The notes below the pieces were generated by a model, which saw nothing but the letters and a program-made list of their open reading frames with translations, had not been told where the DNA came from and made no database searches. A program made the translations under genes and the position numbers. A stretch of 64,000 nucleotides of DNA, from the NCBI GenBank assembly GCA_021397835.1, contig JAJFZO010000065.1:1302001-1366000 (forward strand), in the 5' to 3' direction. The DNA comes from Moringa oleifera. Its lineage: Eukaryota > Streptophyta > Magnoliopsida > Brassicales > Moringaceae. Shown here piece after piece: positions 62,796 through 64,000 of the stretch (position 1 is the stretch's first letter; the number at the start of each line of letters is the position of its first letter).

Positions 62796-64000
62796 TCAAA
62801 TCTCTAGAACAATGTCTGCAATAAACGAAAAGGTCATGTTAATGCCAGAAGTTTATTAGTTATTCCTTGTTTGTTTGTGTATGTCACTGCAAGGGAGATA
62901 ACATGGCATGTAGAAGCTCAAAATGAACTTACATTCAGAATCAGTCTTGACCCATTTATACCCATCGGCAGTTTTATCCCGTGTGTCATGTTCCTTTTTC
63001 TTCTTTGATGTTTGTTTGCCCTCTAAGTATTTCTTCATAGACGATGCTCGAGCAGAATTCTGGGGGTTAATCTTTTTGTGAAGCATTACCCTTAAGAGCT
63101 GTAGGTAAGTATCATGTAAGTAAAAAAGAGCATCGGAAGTGTACAAGAAGTAACCAAACCAATGAATGAATTATCTGGCATACATGATCTTTATTGCTTT
63201 GTAGAGGGGAAAACTTTTGTATGTGTTTCAGCTATAACATCTAGGAACATGAAAGATGCCACGGATGTAAAGTATTGAGCATACCTTTTCCATTCTGGAC
63301 TCTTGAAGTGTATCCCTCAAATTTGGTGCTGGTGCGAACCCACTTCTACATACAAACATCTTCTTGAGAAGGAAAGAGATGGATTTTTTACCAATTGCTT
63401 TCTTCTTGTTATCGACACACATGTCCTTGCATCTGCCAAGGATAAGACTAATGGTACGTTCAATATCCTCATCTTTGTCATCTGAATCACTGCAAAGAGC
63501 ATTGCTAATCCTCCGATCCACCTCTAAGCTTGATGGGCAATTGAGGAATCTATCCAGTGGAAGGCTTGCAAGCTCCTTTTCCACATCAGAAGTTGGTTTT
63601 CGTGACAGGAGCTTTGTGAGCTCTTTTTGTAGTTTACCAACTTCCTCAGGAGTGAAGTCTTGCAAGTCCTCTGATGAAGAGGGATCCTCTTCAATGTTAG
63701 ATGGTTCCTCCTGAATATCTTGGCTTGCTGGATTTTCTTTTAGATCATTGTTACCAAAGGTTCCTATTGCTAGCAACCCATGAGGCCAATCACTAAATTC
63801 TTCGCGGGAGTCTTGTTTCATGTGAGCTGCATAGCAAGAAAAGAGAACTCAGTACTAAATACCAAATAATTTATCCTGGAAGCTTTCTCTCCCTGTTAAA
63901 TGAAACCAGTTGATAAATATCAAATCGAATGAAATACTGGAACCTAATTCCAGTATGGTCATTCATTGTAAAACTGAGTTTTCTCACTTTTGGACCTCAA
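62796..64000 (-). CDS. DRO1: LAZY-family gravitropism regulator DRO1 (LAZY4), 5'-truncated by window edge
   Basis: Three minus-strand exons are visible: 63826-63285, 63098-62933 and 62815-62796. The first exon, expected to begin MKFFxWMQNKL, is not found in 63827-64000 and should lie beyond the window. The visible protein contains [18 protein letters not shown] (the [12 protein letters not shown] block diagnostic of this family), [52 protein letters not shown] and [10 protein letters not shown]. It then has [17 protein letters not shown] and KWVKTDSE, ending YIVLEI. The final 20-nt exon encodes that conserved C-terminal (CCL/EAR-like) motif. LAZY/DRO1 proteins act in gravity-sensing cells of roots and shoots to set auxin flow and so organ angle. 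By synteny the Arabidopsis match is At1g72490. Confidence 0.92.

Overview
The window is nuclear DNA from a flowering plant, most likely a core eudicot and probably a rosid. Genes have many short exons with GT-AG introns, intergenic DNA is very AT-rich, there is a decayed plant LINE, and every gene I could identify is a plant protein family. All gene models below come from reading splice sites and matching protein families from memory; no searches or transcripts were available.

Layout (strand, coding extent): PHL (-, 3441 down past base 1, partial); NUP107 (-, 23889-5201, 24 exons, 1,089 aa) with a dead LINE inside one intron; FLU (+, 25111-28263, 345 aa); a UBP1-type oligouridylate-binding protein (-, 33693-28996, 421 aa, including one GC-AG intron); a JAZ5/JAZ6-type TIFY repressor (-, 37232-35468, 279 aa); a gene-free AT-rich stretch of about 8.5 kb (37.2-45.8 kb); an LRR receptor-like pseudokinase of the pollen-receptor-kinase type (+, 45760-48346, 717 aa); a single-exon EXO70D exocyst subunit (+, 50553-52427, 624 aa); a TMEM87/LU7TM seven-transmembrane protein (-, 57179-54482, 516 aa); LSM1 (-, 61185-58348, 128 aa); and a LAZY-family gravitropism regulator of the DRO1 type (-, from beyond 64000 down to 62796, partial).

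The genes do not form one pathway: they cover flowering and light signalling (PHL), the nuclear pore (NUP107), chlorophyll-precursor control (FLU), mRNA binding and decay (UBP1, LSM1), jasmonate signalling (JAZ), receptor signalling (RLK), exocytosis (EXO70D) and root-angle control (DRO1). The gene order is informative. As I remember the Arabidopsis map, NUP107-FLU-UBP1C-EXO70D3-LSM1B lie together on chromosome 3 and PHL-JAZ6-RLK-EXO70D1-LU7TM-DRO1 lie together on chromosome 1. This window interleaves both lists in one order, so it looks like the unfractionated ancestral block. I saw no previously undescribed system. The most useful second-look items are the GC-AG intron in the UBP1 gene, the Jas-intron isoform, the microexons, the dispersed AT-rich palindromic repeat, and an ACGT-rich island without a gene.
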